DNA of 64,000 nt. Source: Calamus simplicifolius. Taxonomy: Eukaryota; Streptophyta; Magnoliopsida; Arecales; Arecaceae. Below, piece by piece: positions 46,080 through 58,419 of this stretch; positions within the stretch are counted from its first letter, which is position 1, and each line of letters begins with the position of its first letter. The notes beneath the pieces are model-generated. The model did no database searches and was not told the DNA's origin. It saw only the letters and a program-made list of their open reading frames with translations. Position numbers and translations under genes: made by a program. The DNA lies in the NCBI GenBank assembly GCA_900491605.1, contig UESW01005048.1, positions 223,909 to 287,908 on the forward strand, given 5' to 3'.

Positions 46080-47815
46080 CTACACCAGTGCCCACCAATC
46101 ATTCTAGGAAAATCGAGCGCGACCTTGCTAGTGACCTACCATCATCGCCTCCTCACAATGAACCTAATCAACCTTCCGACCCCTCAGCCTCGCCTTGTTA
46201 TAGTCACTCGCTCTAAACACAACATTCATAAACCAATTCAAAAGCTTAACCTTACTGCCCAACTCCAACCATCTACCCTTGAACCTACCAGTGTTACCCA
46301 AGCCCTCAAGGATCCTAAGTGACGCCAAGCTATGTCTGAAGAGTTTGATGCTTTAATTTGTAATGGGACATGGGAACTAGTGCCATTTCATCCCACACAA
46401 AATTTGGTTGGTTGTAAGTGGATATTTCTCACCAAATATCTACCTAATGGCTCCATTGATAGGTACAAAGCTCGATTGATTGCTAAAGGCTTCCACCAAC
46501 ACCCTGGAGTTGACTACTCTAAAACCTTCAGTCCAGTCATCAAACATACCACACTTCATCTAGCTCTTAGCCTTGCGGTTAGTCAAAGTTGGTCACTCAG
46601 ATAACTTGATATCAACAATGCCTTCCTTCAGGGAACTCTCACTGAGGATGTGTTTATGTCTCAACCTCCAGGCTTCATTGATCGTGATCTTCCTCATCAC
46701 GTCTGCAAGCTACGCAAGGCTATTTATGGTCTCAAGCAAGCTCCCCGTGCTTGGTACCATGAGTTGTGCCAATTTCTTCTCCAATATGGCTTCACCAATT
46801 CAGTTGCTGACACCTCCTTATTCATCTTCAACAATCATTGCACCATTTTTTATCTTCTAGTCTATGTCGACGATATCATCATCACTGGGCATAATGTCGA
46901 AGCTACATAGGCCTTCATTCAGCAACTCTCGCAATGCTTCTCTCTCAAGTATCTTGGCCCTCTAACATACTTGGAGTGGAAGTCACCTCCCACAACAATG
47001 GTCTTTTCCTCAGTCAACGCAAATACATAGCTGATCTCCTTAATAGAACTCACATGACTGAAGCCAAGCCTGCTCCTACACCACTAGCAACCAGCCCGAC
47101 TCTCGCTTTACAATCTGGGACCCCACTATCTGATCCGACCGCATATCAAACAATTGTTGTGAGTCTCCAATATCTCTCACTCACTCGGCCTGACTTGCCT
47201 ATACGGTGAACAAACTCTCTCAGTTTATGCATCAACCAACTAGTGAACACTGGAATGCGGTCAAGCGTCTACTGCGGTATCTTGTGGCACCTTAGAGCAC
47301 GACATCACACTCCGTCGGACCTCCCCACTAGCACTTCATGCCTTTTCAGACGCTGATTGGGCAAGTAACAAAGATGATTTCACCTCCACTATGCTTACAT
47401 AGTCTATCTGGGTCACAATCCTATTTCTTGGAGCTCCAGAAACATCGTACTGTGGCTCGCTCTTCCACTGAGGCTGAGTACGGATCGGTGGTCTCCATAG
47501 CTGCTGAAATTCGATGGATTTGCTCTCTCCTTATAGAACTGGGTGTCACTCTCCCCCAACAACCAGTTATTTATTGTGATAATGTTGGTACTACAAATCT
47601 TTGTTCCGATCCGGTCTTCCACTCGCGCATGAAACATGTCGCTCTTGACTATCACTTTATCTGAGAACAAGTTCAAAATGATTTACTTCGAGTGTCACAC
47701 ATCTCTGCAGCTGAATCAACTTGCCGACGCTCTTACCAAACCTCTTGCTCGTTCTCAGTTTGACTCTCTCAAGGTCAAGATTGGACTTGCTCCACGGCCA
47801 TCCATCTTGCGGGGG
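46080..47815 (+). pseudogene. pol: C2 pol 3' part: reverse transcriptase and RNase H pseudogene
   Basis: RT starts at MSEEFDALICNGTWELVPF (46332). It continues through CKWIFLTKYLPNGSIDRYKA and KLRKAIYGLKQAPRAWYHEL to the catalytic YVDDIIITG at about 46863, with single stops near 46602 and 46907. RNase H has RSSTEAEYGSVVSIAAEIRW and IYCDNVGTTNL (47460-47600). The element ends with the usual LADALTKPL motif near 47730. This is the best preserved coding part of C2. Confidence 0.87.
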
Positions 47816-47817
47816 CA

Positions 47818-48069
47818 TGATAAGGATATACAATCAAGTTGAGAAAGTCAAGAAGAAAATCAAGGGATTTTCATAATTGAATTATTTGGCAGTTACTTTG
47901 ATAAGGATATACAATCAAATTAAGAAAGTCAAAAAATTTTAACGCTAGTTACTCAGTTTAATTTATTTTTTTTTCTTAATAATTTTTTTTATGCTCATAT
48001 AACCTGTATATACTATTCATATTAATAAAAATAATAAATATATATTTCTTCATTTTATTATCTTCTTGA
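47818..48069 (+). repeat. C2 3' LTR
   Basis: 252 bp starting TGATAAGGATATAC after the purine-rich cttgcgggggca. It ends tcttcttga, where the 5' LTR has tctccttca, so the terminal CA has mutated. Confidence 0.78.
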
Positions 48070-49626
48070 GCAAAGACCGTTATGAAACTATATATCGTTC
48101 GTAAGGACTACGTTCCATGGTCATGGAATGGTGACCAGAAGTTTGGCACTAGTGCGCATGCAGGTCCTGTATTTGAGTTAGGTGGAGATCCGCTAACATA
48201 TTATTTTAAGAATACCTTGTTTAAGGTGGTACGATGGTTCTAGAATCTATAACGCCAGCGATGTCTAAGATTTGTTTTTTTCGTATAATTTATTCATTCA
48301 TGTCCTGAAACGTCGACGGTTTTTGTAGTTCTCGTCTAGGAATGTTAGACCGGTAACAGGGTGGGTGTTAATTGACGAAGGCGGTGTGTTCAATATTTTA
48401 AAAATTAGATTGAATAATAATTCGTCTTGATATTTGAATCATGCATCAAGGTTCAATTAGCTAAACTAATTTGATCGAACCAAATAATATTATAATTAAT
48501 TTTTAATTTAATAATATAAAAATAATAAAATATAAATATCTTTCTTATTTTATTCAAAGTTTTTATATTTTTTTAACCGAAATAAATGAGTTCTTGCTGT
48601 CAAAGTTTTTAAATTACTAATGTGAAACCCATAAGATCAAAATTGAAGATCTTGTTCTCTTCTTCAATTAATTAATTTATAATATTCTTTATAAAACATG
48701 ATATTCTCGTTAAAATAAAAAAAATCTAAAACTGCCAACCACTTTCCAAAAAGTTCTTCTTTTTTTGTTTTTTATTTTTATTTTTTAGCCATCAGAGCAC
48801 CCATATGCTTTTTTTCCTTTCCCGTTGATCCTCTCACGGTCGCCACGATGGCTTCATCTTTGATACTCGCCGACCACCCGATCACCGCAGCCTCCCTCCA
48901 ACGATGCCATCTCTCCTACCTTCCCTCTCTTTCTATCCCATATTGTTTCTTCTTTCCTTCCTCCACTTGTAGCTGCCATCGATCATTCTTGCCTTGATCT
49001 CCTTCGCCACTGGACAACGCCTCATCTTTTTCTTCTCTTCGTTATTCTTACACAGGTTGTCTTTCCTTCTTCTACTACCTATCACTTCGTCTTCCTCCAT
49101 CATTGCCCGCCTGCTCACCAAATTCACCGCCGAGGTCCGAATCTATAGCAATGATCTCCACGTCTTCTTCTGCCTGCTTTGGTTTCGATCTCCTTCGACT
49201 ATCATGCATGGTATCTTCAATCCCACCGGAACCACCTCCCTCCTTCTCCACCGCTCACCTTATAATCTTTATCACCGTCCGTCCATGGCCTATAATATAA
49301 GTTGACTCAAAAAAATTAATCCTAATTTTATTTATTAAAACTAAAAGTCTAAAAATTAAGGTTGGACTTAAAACCTAATCGGTTCAATAATTTTTTTTTT
49401 ATTTTCATCCAGTTATATAAAAATTAATTTTAATAATAAAATTAAATCAGACTAATTATTGATTCTTAGTTGAACCAACCGTTAGATCGATTGATTCGAT
49501 CCGATTTTCAAAATAATGAATGTGACCGAAAGCCACCTTCCATGGTTTCTGCAGAGTGAAGGCATATGGTTAACATCGTTTCTCTCAAAATATAAAGATG
49601 ATGTAACAAAACTAAGATTTTATAGG

Positions 49627-49665
<39 letters not shown>

Positions 49666-49670
49666 TGATA
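48070..49670. other. Intergenic DNA, no gene recognised
   Basis: AT-rich, with a C/T-rich island at 48800-49300 whose open frames have no recognised domain, and a TA microsatellite at about 49632-49663 directly before the LINE-B tail. Confidence 0.6.
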
Positions 49671-49689
49671 TCTTTTTTTTTTTGGTACA

Positions 49690-52600
49690 AACGGATGATC
49701 ACATAAATCTTGTATAAGTCAGCCCAGATACATCAGAGAATAAAATATGCTGAAGAAGAATCGACAGTAGTCGCCAGGCCTCCAAATCCATGAACCTATA
49801 TGCTGAGCCATAGAAGTAGCCACCAATCTGCCGCCGCATTGGCTTCACGATATATATGACGGATCAGGACAGAGCCAGTCATGCGCAGAATAGACCAAAT
49901 ATCCCTTAGGATTGGATTAGAGGGACCCTCAAAACAATTCTCCTTCTGCATCTAAGAAATGACCGTCATAGAATCACCCTCAATCATGATCCTATGAGCG
50001 TGGAGAATCCGAGCGGCATAAGAAATCCCCGCCCAAGCCGCATAAAGCTCAGCCATCGGGACAGAAGAGTCAAGAGAACCAAAACCTTCCGCCGCCAATA
50101 AATCACCCACCGGCCCACGGTTGATGAACGCAGAGCCAGCAGCTCTACCGCGGACACTCCCATCGAAGTTGATTTTGACAACCCCTGGAGGGGGGCTCCC
50201 AAGAAATGAAAACCGGATACTGGTTTGTTGCCGAAGCAGCAGGGGAACCCCAGCGGCCAGAGGAGTTAGAACCAACACCAGAAAAGACACGGGCATAGTC
50301 CATCATCAGCATTCTAATCTTCCTTACAATCCTATGAGAAGAAGCAGTAACATTCGAAAAAATGAGCTCATTCCTTGACAGCCAAATCTGATATGCCGTG
50401 GCTGCCCAAAGACCACGCTTATGCTGAGATCCCCACCGAATATCATGGAAAAAGGAGGAGCGCGGAGATGCCATAGCCTCCAATCTGCTAGAAAAACCCA
50501 TCAGATACAATATTCGTCTAGCTCTGGGACATAGAAAGATAGTGTGGTCATCAGTCTCCTCCTACCAACATAGAGGAAAGAACGACTGAATAGACAGACC
50601 CCTTCAAGAGAGAAGACCAGATGTAGGAAGGCAGCCCCATAGAAGCTTCCAAATAAAAAGTTGAACCCTAGGAATGGTGGGAAGCTTTCAGATCCAAGCA
50701 GCATCTTCCGTGCGATGATACTGGGGCCTGAAGCTCCTCATAAGGTCCCTAATGGGGGCCCTAGAGAGACAAGATCTCTACCACAGCCTAGAATCACCAT
50801 CACAGCCAGGCATAAGAGGCATAGATAGAATCCGCCGAGAAAGCTCCTCCCCAAATAACCAGGTCACCGTGGGGATATGCCATGAGGGGGGATCCAAGGA
50901 AATCAAATCCTTAACCCTTAAACTGGAGGGGGCTTCCATATTAATAAAAGAGGGCTACCGCGAAAGGGGGAGCTCAGAAATCTAAGTATCCTGAATAACA
51001 TCAATCGAATAACCATCTTCGATACTCCATGAAACATTCTCCAGGATAAACTGACCATATCTATAAACCTCCTTCCAAAAGGAGGAAGATCCCCGGATCG
51101 GCAGAATGGGCGAGCCGGATGTTCACTCACCATACCTCGCTCACATCAGAGAGCTCCACAGACACTGCGGCTCTAAGAGAAATCGAGAAGCATGTCTGGC
51201 AAGAAGAGCTTCTCTTCTAACAATCAGAGACTGAATTCCAAGACCACCTTCTTGGATAGGCATACAGACTGTGTCCCAGGATAATAAATGTATGCCATGA
51301 CCATCTTGCATAGAGGCCCAAAGAAAGTCTCTGAAGCATCTCTCAATCCTCCTAAGATAGGTAATCGGAATGGCAGCATTCGAAAGAAGATACAGAGGAA
51401 GCGAAGAGAGAACCGATCAAATAATAATGACCCTGGCCATCATAGATAAACAAGTGACCTGCTAGCCCTCAAGACGCTGATGAACCCTCCTCTCAAGCTC
51501 AGAAAAGTCAGAACAACGGGGACGTCTACCTGTAATGGGGATCCCCAGATACATAAACCGATCAGTCTGAGTAGAGATACCCGACAGATTAATAATGGCT
51601 TCCCTGGTAGATCTGGTGGTCTTCGGGCTGAAACATATAGAAGATTTGAGAGAGTTAACCCTCTGACCCAAAGCCAAACAATAGTTCTGCACAATAGAAT
51701 GTAAGGAAGCCGCATTATAAATGGAAGAATGACCCAGCGAAAAGAAGATGGGAGACCGCAGGGCCCTGACACCCGGCCATGAATGGGACAATCCTCTGAT
51801 TCAGCTGTGCCTAATGAAAAGCACAAGAAAGATTATCCGCAGCCAGAATGAACAACAAAGGGGATAAAGGGCACCCCTGCCTCAGCCCCACAGTAGAATG
51901 GAAAAACTCTGTCGGGCTTCCATTGATGATCAGAGAAAAAGAAGGCCTCTGAATACATGCCAAGATCCACTCGACAAACAGATCTTCAAACCCAAACTCC
52001 TGGAGCGAGCGGTGCAAGAAAGACCAACTCAACCTATCATAAGCTCTCTCTATGTCAAGCTTAACCGCCATAAGACAACGACTAGCTGGGGCTCTTTGAA
52101 GATCATGCATAAATTCCTGAGCGATGAGGACGTTATCAGAAATAGAACGCCCTCTAATAAACGCCCCCTGCTCAATAGAAATGAGGCGAGGAAGAACAAG
52201 ACAAAGACGGCCAGCTAAAAGACGAGCACATATTTTATACAAAGTGGTGCAAAGGCTGATAGGCCGGAAGTACTGCGGGAGAGAAGCCTTCGAACGCTTG
52301 GGCACCAGAGAAATAAAAGTCCGGTTCCATTCTAGAGGAATGCTCTTAGTCTAGAATACAATCTGAATAGCCTGAACCACCTCGCGCCCAACAATCTCCC
52401 AATAGTGACGGTAAAAAAAAGGCAGAAATCCATCAGGCCTAGGGGCCTTATCTGAACCAAGCTCCCAAAGAGCCACCCGAATTTCCTCCTCAGAGATAGG
52501 CCTGACAAGCATATCATTCTCCATGGCCGAAACCTTCCTAGAATCAGAAACTCGAACAACCGGAGCCCCCTCCCCTTCGGACTCAGTCCATCTGGTCTAA

Positions 52601-53805
52601 AAGAAATGGAGAAGCAAATCCCTAATAGAGTGAATGTCCTCCAGATTGTGCCCTTCAGCATCAACAAATCTCTGGATCCTGTTAGCGGACCGCTGCTTCA
52701 AAGTGGCCTGACGGAAAAATCTGGTATTACGATCCCCCTCACATATCCACTGAACCCTGGATCTCTGCCTCCAAAACATCTCCTGCTGACGAAGAAGAGA
52801 GTGATGGCGAGCCAGCAAGTCCCGAAGCAACGAGAGGTCCGAATCGAACAAAAACCCATCCTGGTCCTCCTTCTCCTATAAGGCAGAAATGTCGGCTTCT
52901 ACTCGTTCGACTTGTCTAACCAGATCCCCGACCTCCAGCCTATTCCATCTGGATAGACGACATCTAGCCAGCATAACACGCCGAGATAACCTATAAATAT
53001 CATTACCCCTGACAGGAAGGTGCCAAATCTGAGAAATGATAGACCGAGCAGCAGAATGGACCATCCAAAATTGCTTAAATCTAAACTGTATGCGGTGATA
53101 CATAGCAACCTCCGTAGAAATTAAAATGGGGCAATGATTAGAAGCAATCCTAGGAAGGTGGGCAACAGTAACTGCAGGAAACCTATGAAGCCACTGAGCC
53201 ATAGCCAAAGCTCTGTCGAGTCTCTCTCAAACACGAGCCGAACCCTGACGGTTATTACACCAAGTAAATTAGGTCCCCGAATACCCTAAATCCAACAGCC
53301 CCGAGGATCCGATAAAGGTTCTGAACTCACTAACATCAGCTGAGGCCGTAACCCGTCTACCTCCTCACTTTTCGTTAGCCTCAGTGATACAGTTAAAGTC
53401 ACCGGCAATGATAGATGGGAGGCCCTGAGCAAGAAGGGAAAGCAACTCAGACCACAGGATCCGTCTCTCCCGATAATCCATACTAGCATAAACAGCTGAT
53501 ACAAGCCAAGGATCAGAGGATCCCTCAGAGACTACAAGACCTATATGCTGGTTGCACTGATGAAAAGCATCAATCGTAACAGCAGCGGCACGCCAAATGG
53601 CCAGCATACCTCCAGATAAACCCTCAGCCTCAACCGCATACGATGACCAGGACCGAGAAATCTATCTCCTAAACTGAGCCAGACTGTCACCCGACAACCT
53701 AGTTTCCAAAAGAACACATATATCAAAATTGTGAAGCTGCACCAATCTACGAAAGGAGGATCGAAATGAAGGCTTTCAAGCTCCTCTAACACTCCAAATT
53801 AAGAT
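49690..53805 (-). pseudogene. LINE-B ORF2 pseudogene (endonuclease / RT / RNase H)
   Basis: Endonuclease: an ILIWSVRGA start, CVLLETRLSG and IIAGDFNCI (53800-53360), and SNHCPILI near 53140. RT: QYFRPISLCTTLYKI, QGAFIRGRSISDN, KLDIERAYDRLSW and GLRQGCPLSPLLF (52305-51830). The box that should read FADD is FAGS at 51730-51741, next to a frameshift. zf-RVT is at about 50350-50700 (YQIWLSRNELIFSN). RNase H has FDGS, MAELYA and EGDS (50200-49955), supplying its acidic residues. Several frameshifts are present. Confidence 0.87.
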
Positions 53806-53810
53806 CTCAT

Positions 53811-55453
53811 TTACAAGGATGATGAAGTTGGGACCCCATCCTGGTCCTCCACCATCGCAATATCAGAAAGGCACCCACTGGATGAGGTACCACCCTCAGC
53901 TAACAAAGATGAACTAGCCTTCGAATCCTCCGAGACAACAATAGCCAGAGGAGACTGAACCGGAGATAGGGAACCAGATCTCATGTTATCACTATCTGAA
54001 ACCTCCGAGGAAAAACCGACAGGCCTATCAAAGCAGGACATAACCACTTCCTGACCACCTTCCAAAGAGTAGGAGGGCAGGGTCAACCTATCCGAGGAAA
54101 CAATCATTATCCCAAAACTTTTTGAAATCGGAGCCTTGCCTTTTCCTTTTCGTTTCTCAGATTTAGAAACTACCCTCGAAGCCTGATAATCAACTGGTCT
54201 GGCCCGCTTAAGGGGACCCGGACAAACATCCCTATTATCCAGAAGGCCACCATCCCTCGACATCAAACCAAGAGAGGCAAAGGGGTTCTTCTTCAATAGA
54301 GGATTATTCAGACCCAGCTCAGGAGACACCACCTTCTCAGCCTGCAGCAAAACCTTCTCAGCAGATATTAAACTGGCATGCTCTCCCTGCCCCGGCACAT
54401 CCTCCGTGGCTGAACAACCTTGCATAGAATCCCCCACTAGACACCCAGTAGCCTTGGCTGGATTCCCCCTACCTTCAAAGGTGTATGCACCCTCCTTCGA
54501 GCCACCTTGACAGGAAAGCTCCAGCCCTTAGCAGCTGCAGCACCTCTCAAGGGATCAGCATGCTTCCTCTGTGCGCCAGAGCCACTACCAGAAGCCCCCG
54601 GAGACGACACCGACTGAAGCTTCCTCCTCTCATCCCACTGGGAACCTGGAGCAACCCTCCGTTGACGAACTACTGCAATCCACGGACCATAAACAGGGCT
54701 GGACGCAGCACCTTCAACACCTGAACCAGACGACTGAGAACAAGGGCCACTCAGGTGCATCGTTCCACAGCTGGAACATACCCCCTCCAGATTTTCAAAA
54801 GCAAATTGCTGCCAAAATGGGAGGCTGATCCCTTGAACCCGTGCACCCGGCCTCAGAGGACGACGAAGGTCGACCTGGAGACACGCCCTGGCAAATCCAC
54901 CTCTGCTCTTCGCCACAGTTGAGGCATCCAGATAGATGAACTGTCCAGCTGGTTCCAGAATGGCCCTGATAAATTCCTCCGAAAACTCCATTGGAAGGTT
55001 AGGCAGTCGCACCCATACCAGAGCCGATGGAATCGCATCCTCTACCGGGATGAACTCCACCCGCCATGGCTCCGTCCCAATTACCTGTCCGTTAACCATC
55101 CATGGACGATTGAGAACCAGGTCACAGGCATTCGGATCTTCAAAATGGAATAAATGGCACCGGAATGCCAGACTGATCGGAGCAATATCACCTTGAATTC
55201 CAGCACGCCTAAACTCTCTGATCAGCGCAGCTACCGGAACCCACTTATGGTAAGAACGGACTAGAACAGCTCTCATCTGCCATCTCGCCATTTCAACCTC
55301 CAACTCGGCCACAGGGACGCGGATAACATCCGAAAAAAATGCTTCCAGACTCGCAATCACCGATGGCGAAGGAGACGGTGAGACCCAGCAAAAGCCGGAA
55401 CCCACATCCATCGTCCCGGAAGCCCGCCCATCCATAACCCCATCCGATGCCAT
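53811..55453 (-). pseudogene. LINE-B ORF1 (RNA-binding protein) with one frameshift
   Basis: ORF1 proteins bind LINE RNA. ATG at 55453 (MASDGVMDGRASG) opens 338 codons. A DUF4283 RNA-binding-like domain lies at about residues 60-190 (VPVAALIREFRRAGIQGD, LPNLPMEFSEEF), followed by a zinc knuckle CSSCGTMHLSGPC near residue 225. A TAG at 54437-54439, beside a G-run, ends this frame, and the next frame stays open for 208 codons to 53811. A one-base indel in the G-run explains the break. The C-terminal half is acidic and Ser-rich. Confidence 0.83.
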
Positions 55454-55603
55454 AGGAAGGGAGGGGCCAGCAAGAGGAACAGTATGCCGGAGGCACAGCC
55501 AAAGATAACATAGATCACCGGAGATCGGGGAAGACGATGGCCGAAGCTCGAATCTTAAAGCACTCCCAAAAAATAGAACCGAAGCTCAGTCGCGCACGAA
55601 CCA

Positions 55604-55957
55604 TTACTTAGAATAATGGTGCAATAATCTCGATATTTTTAGGATTCAAATCAATCCATTTCAATTTATAAATATCATAAGTTCATTTATGGTGTCTTCT
55701 AATTTATGCATCATCTTCAAATTTTACCTAAACAGATTAATCATAAGATTTTATTTAAACTTTTTAACCTTATATAACTACTAAAATATTTTTTGAGCAT
55801 ATCCGAATTCCGAAGTGAAAACTAAAGGCATACTAGTATGGACTTTTATAGATAATAATATGGTCTATTTCATTTTTCAAGCTAATTTATCTATTGTATT
55901 TTTTATTAGTAATTTTTAACATGAATGTCTTCTTAATTGCACCATTATTCTAAGTAA
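55604..55957. mobile_element. Candidate MITE with 22-bp perfect terminal inverted repeats
   Basis: TTACTTAGAATAATGG... at 55604-55625 is exactly inverted at 55936-55957 over 22 bases. The 354-bp AT-rich body has no coding capacity. TTA/TAA at the ends could be part of the inverted repeat or of the target site. The superfamily is not assignable. Confidence 0.7.
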
Positions 55958-56022
55958 AATATATTTTTGATTTTAAATTTATTTTTAAAATTTATTTGAA
56001 TTTTTAAACTTTCAATTATTAT

Positions 56023-56755
56023 TGATGTGGCTAATCACGTTCCCAGGCGATGGGGTAACAGTCCGCACAATTTTCGAAGCTAAGTAATTTATCAGCTAGT
56101 CCCAGCACCAGCTTCGGCTTCGGCCTCGGCCTCGGCCTTGAGCCCCGCTTCGGCCTTGGACATTGTCTCGGTCTCAATCGCGAACTTCGTTTTAGCTTCA
56201 ATATCGGCCTCAGCCTCGAGCCTCGCCTCGACCTTGGCATGTCTCCGACCTCGGCCTCGAGTCTCGCCTCGCATGCTCTTGGCCCATAGTTTCAATCGTG
56301 AAACCGACTTCGAATATTGAACTCAGTGATTTAAAACACCAAAGACTGCCGCGTAGCCCGCTCGTCCGCTTTTTGCCAAGATCATAGGCGGTTACTGATA
56401 TACTGTATGCAGTTGCCAATATTTACGGTGCACGCAGCTACTTCCACCTACCGCCTACAGAGCCAATCTTAATAGAAGATGTGATTCGACGGTTATCTAC
56501 GAAGGGTAAGAGGGATCCCCGAACAGGTATATAAAGACCATGACCCACAATGAGGGGGGGATGAATCTCTACTATCTCATCTTAATTCATGTTCTCCAAG
56601 TCGCTAACTTGAGCATCAGAGGGTCCCCGCCGAAGCCACCGGTCTGGAACTTTTCTTGCAGGTTTTCAACTAAAGGAGGCAATCTAGTCATTTTCCGGAA
56701 GAAAGTAAAGCTCTTTTCTCACCCGGCGCTCTTGAGAAGTGATTTGGCAGCAACA
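56023..56755 (+). repeat. G3 5' LTR
   Basis: 733 bp from TGATGTGGCTAATCACG to gcagcaaca. It contains a ggcctcggcctcg-rich block (56105-56275) and the U5 box gctaacttgagcatcagagg near 56602 followed by tcttgcagg. A TATA-like gtatataaagacc at 56526 is a likely promoter box. Confidence 0.8.
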
Positions 56756-56758
56756 GAT

Positions 56759-56778
56759 TGGCGCGCTAGGAAGGGGAT
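56759..56778 (+). other. G3 primer-binding site
   Basis: After CA-GAT comes TGGCGCGCTAGGAAGGGGAT, matching G1 in 17 of the first 18 bases. Confidence 0.78.
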
Positions 56779-56836
56779 GGCAGGGCAGCAGCACAGACAT
56801 TGCATCTGCGACCCCACAACCTCTGCAAGGAAGAAG

Positions 56837-58400
56837 ATGGCGATTACATGTGTGCATAAGGCCTCCACCAGTCAGGCTGGGGGATACCTCCCATAGGCTG
56901 AGTAGCCGGAGGTCAACCTCCCTATTCTCCCCCCCGTACAGCCACAGTCTATCTAGGTTGACCGGCTCGATGCTCTGACCCAGCAAGTTCAAGACCTGAT
57001 GGCGGTGGTCCGGGGGCTACAGGAACAATGCTCCGCCACCACGCCATTGCCGCCTCACTGTCCACCCCAATCTCATCGTGGTAGGACCCCTCCGGAGGAC
57101 CTCCACCATGCCTCCCCAAAGTCTCGTCGCCGGGAAACCTCCAAGCGGCGACGATCTTCTTCCCTTCACTCTGACCACTTTCCCAAGCGGCGTAGTGGGA
57201 AGGAACCTAAGCAGGTGCATTCCCTACACCGGCAACCTTCCCCCTATTCATCTTCTGAATCTTCAAAGGAAGATTCCAACAGAAAGATCGCTCACCGGGC
57301 TGAGCGATGATTGGACGAGTACCATCAGCGGCTGGAGGAGCTCAGCCGTAGAATTACCAATCCTCATGGGGCGGATTATGACCACCGCCCCCCGCTGTCT
57401 TGCCGTATAATGGAGGAGCCGGTCCCACCATGATTCTGGCTACTCTAGCTGGACCCATATGACGGCACTGCAGACCCCTTGGATTAGCTGAAAAGCTACA
57501 AGGTCTTTATGCAAGTCCAGAGGGCAACAGATTCTCTTCTCTGCGTTGCCTTCCTAGCTACACTTCGGAAGGCCGCACGTGCGTGGCATTTTCGTTTGCC
57601 ACCACGTAGTACAATTCCTTCGGGCAACTCGAGCAATCTTTCTTGGCCCACTTTGATGCGTACCGAAAGATCCCCTGGGTGGCTGATAGCCTTTTGTCGT
57701 CCAACAGAGGAGCGGTGAAACCTTGAAGGACTTCGTAGCCCGATTCAAGGAGGCAACACTCGAGGTCTACAATCTTGAGGACTCCGTGGCCACTCTGGCA
57801 CTGAAGCGGGGACTCCGTCCCTCCAGGTTTGCCTATTCCTTAGACAAAAAGCCTCCTAGCTCCTACGCCTAATTGCTAAGCCGGGGGTAGAAGTATATCC
57901 GCACTGACAAAGCGAACTTCTCCAAGAGGGATGTCGATAAGGGGCCCGGCAAGAAGCCAACACCTCCAGAACTTGCTAGGACGCGGTCAAGAAAATCTGA
58001 GCCACCTCGTCATCCAAATAACTGACCCCAGACTCTAGTTCCTAAAGAGCACTTCACCCCACTTCTCGCTCCGATACCTCACATCTTGTTAGAGATTGAG
58101 GATGAGCCCTACCTCCGGCGTCCACCTCCCATGAGGCACGGGGTTCCCCGTAGCAAAGAACTATACTGCTGATGCCATAGAGACTATGGCCACGACACAG
58201 AAGACTGCCGCCTACTGAAGAAAGCTATCGAGAAACTCATTCAGCAGGGCCACCTAGGCAAGTTCATCCGGAGAGGGAACCTTGCTACCTCGGGCCTGTC
58301 GGCACCTCCTGCACCTCAGATCGGCATGGATAATGCCCCGACAGAGAAGACGGTGGCCATAATCTCCTGGGGGCAGGTAATAATTCTAAAAGACAGCGTG
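56837..58400 (+). pseudogene. gag: G3 gag pseudogene
   Basis: ATG at 56837 (MAITCVHKASTSQAGGY), about 80 bp after the primer site. Coiled-coil motif LDALTQQVQDLMAVVRGLQ, a basic Ser/Arg region (57100-57310), RLEELSRRI, then the gag domain (LDPYDGTADPLD, ATLRKAARAWHFRL at 57550-57600). A nucleocapsid-like HRDYGHDTEDCRLLKKAIEK lies near 58190. Stops occur near 56896, 57307, 57430 and 57484, with a frame change near 57610. Closely related to G1 gag. Confidence 0.83.
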
Positions 58401-58419
58401 AGGAGGGGGTAGATTCTGT

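Larger units (their letters stand above)
43446..48069 (+). mobile_element. C2: decayed Ty1/Copia LTR retrotransposon
   Basis: Short LTRs (5' about 43489-43762, 3' 47818-48069), a primer site directly after the 5' LTR, gag, protease, integrase, RT and RNase H in Copia order, and a purine tract before the 3' LTR. Frameshifts and several stops inactivate it. G2 ends 17 bp upstream of the first C2-like sequence, so G2 inserted beside or into its left end. Confidence 0.85.
49671..55600 (-). mobile_element. LINE-B: near full-length L1-type LINE with RNase H
   Basis: Minus-strand element with a 5'UTR (about 55454-55600), ORF1, ORF2 and a 3' end of ggtacaaacggatgatcaca after a T-run at 49671-49683 (poly(A) tail). 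Order and motifs match plant L1 elements that gained an RNase H. Both ORFs carry frameshifts and the RT catalytic box is destroyed, so it cannot move itself. The 5' limit is set by the small inverted-repeat element starting at 55604 and is approximate. Confidence 0.88.

Noticed and set aside
48994..49305. 103-codon plus-strand frame before LINE-B
   Set aside because: C/T-rich low-complexity sequence with no recognisable domain or gene context.
49671..55640. Possible LINE-B target duplication (cttgatatcttt at the tail, ctcgatattttt near 55629)
   Set aside because: Only 10 of 12 bases match, and the right copy would lie inside the inverted-repeat element, which conflicts with its perfect ends.
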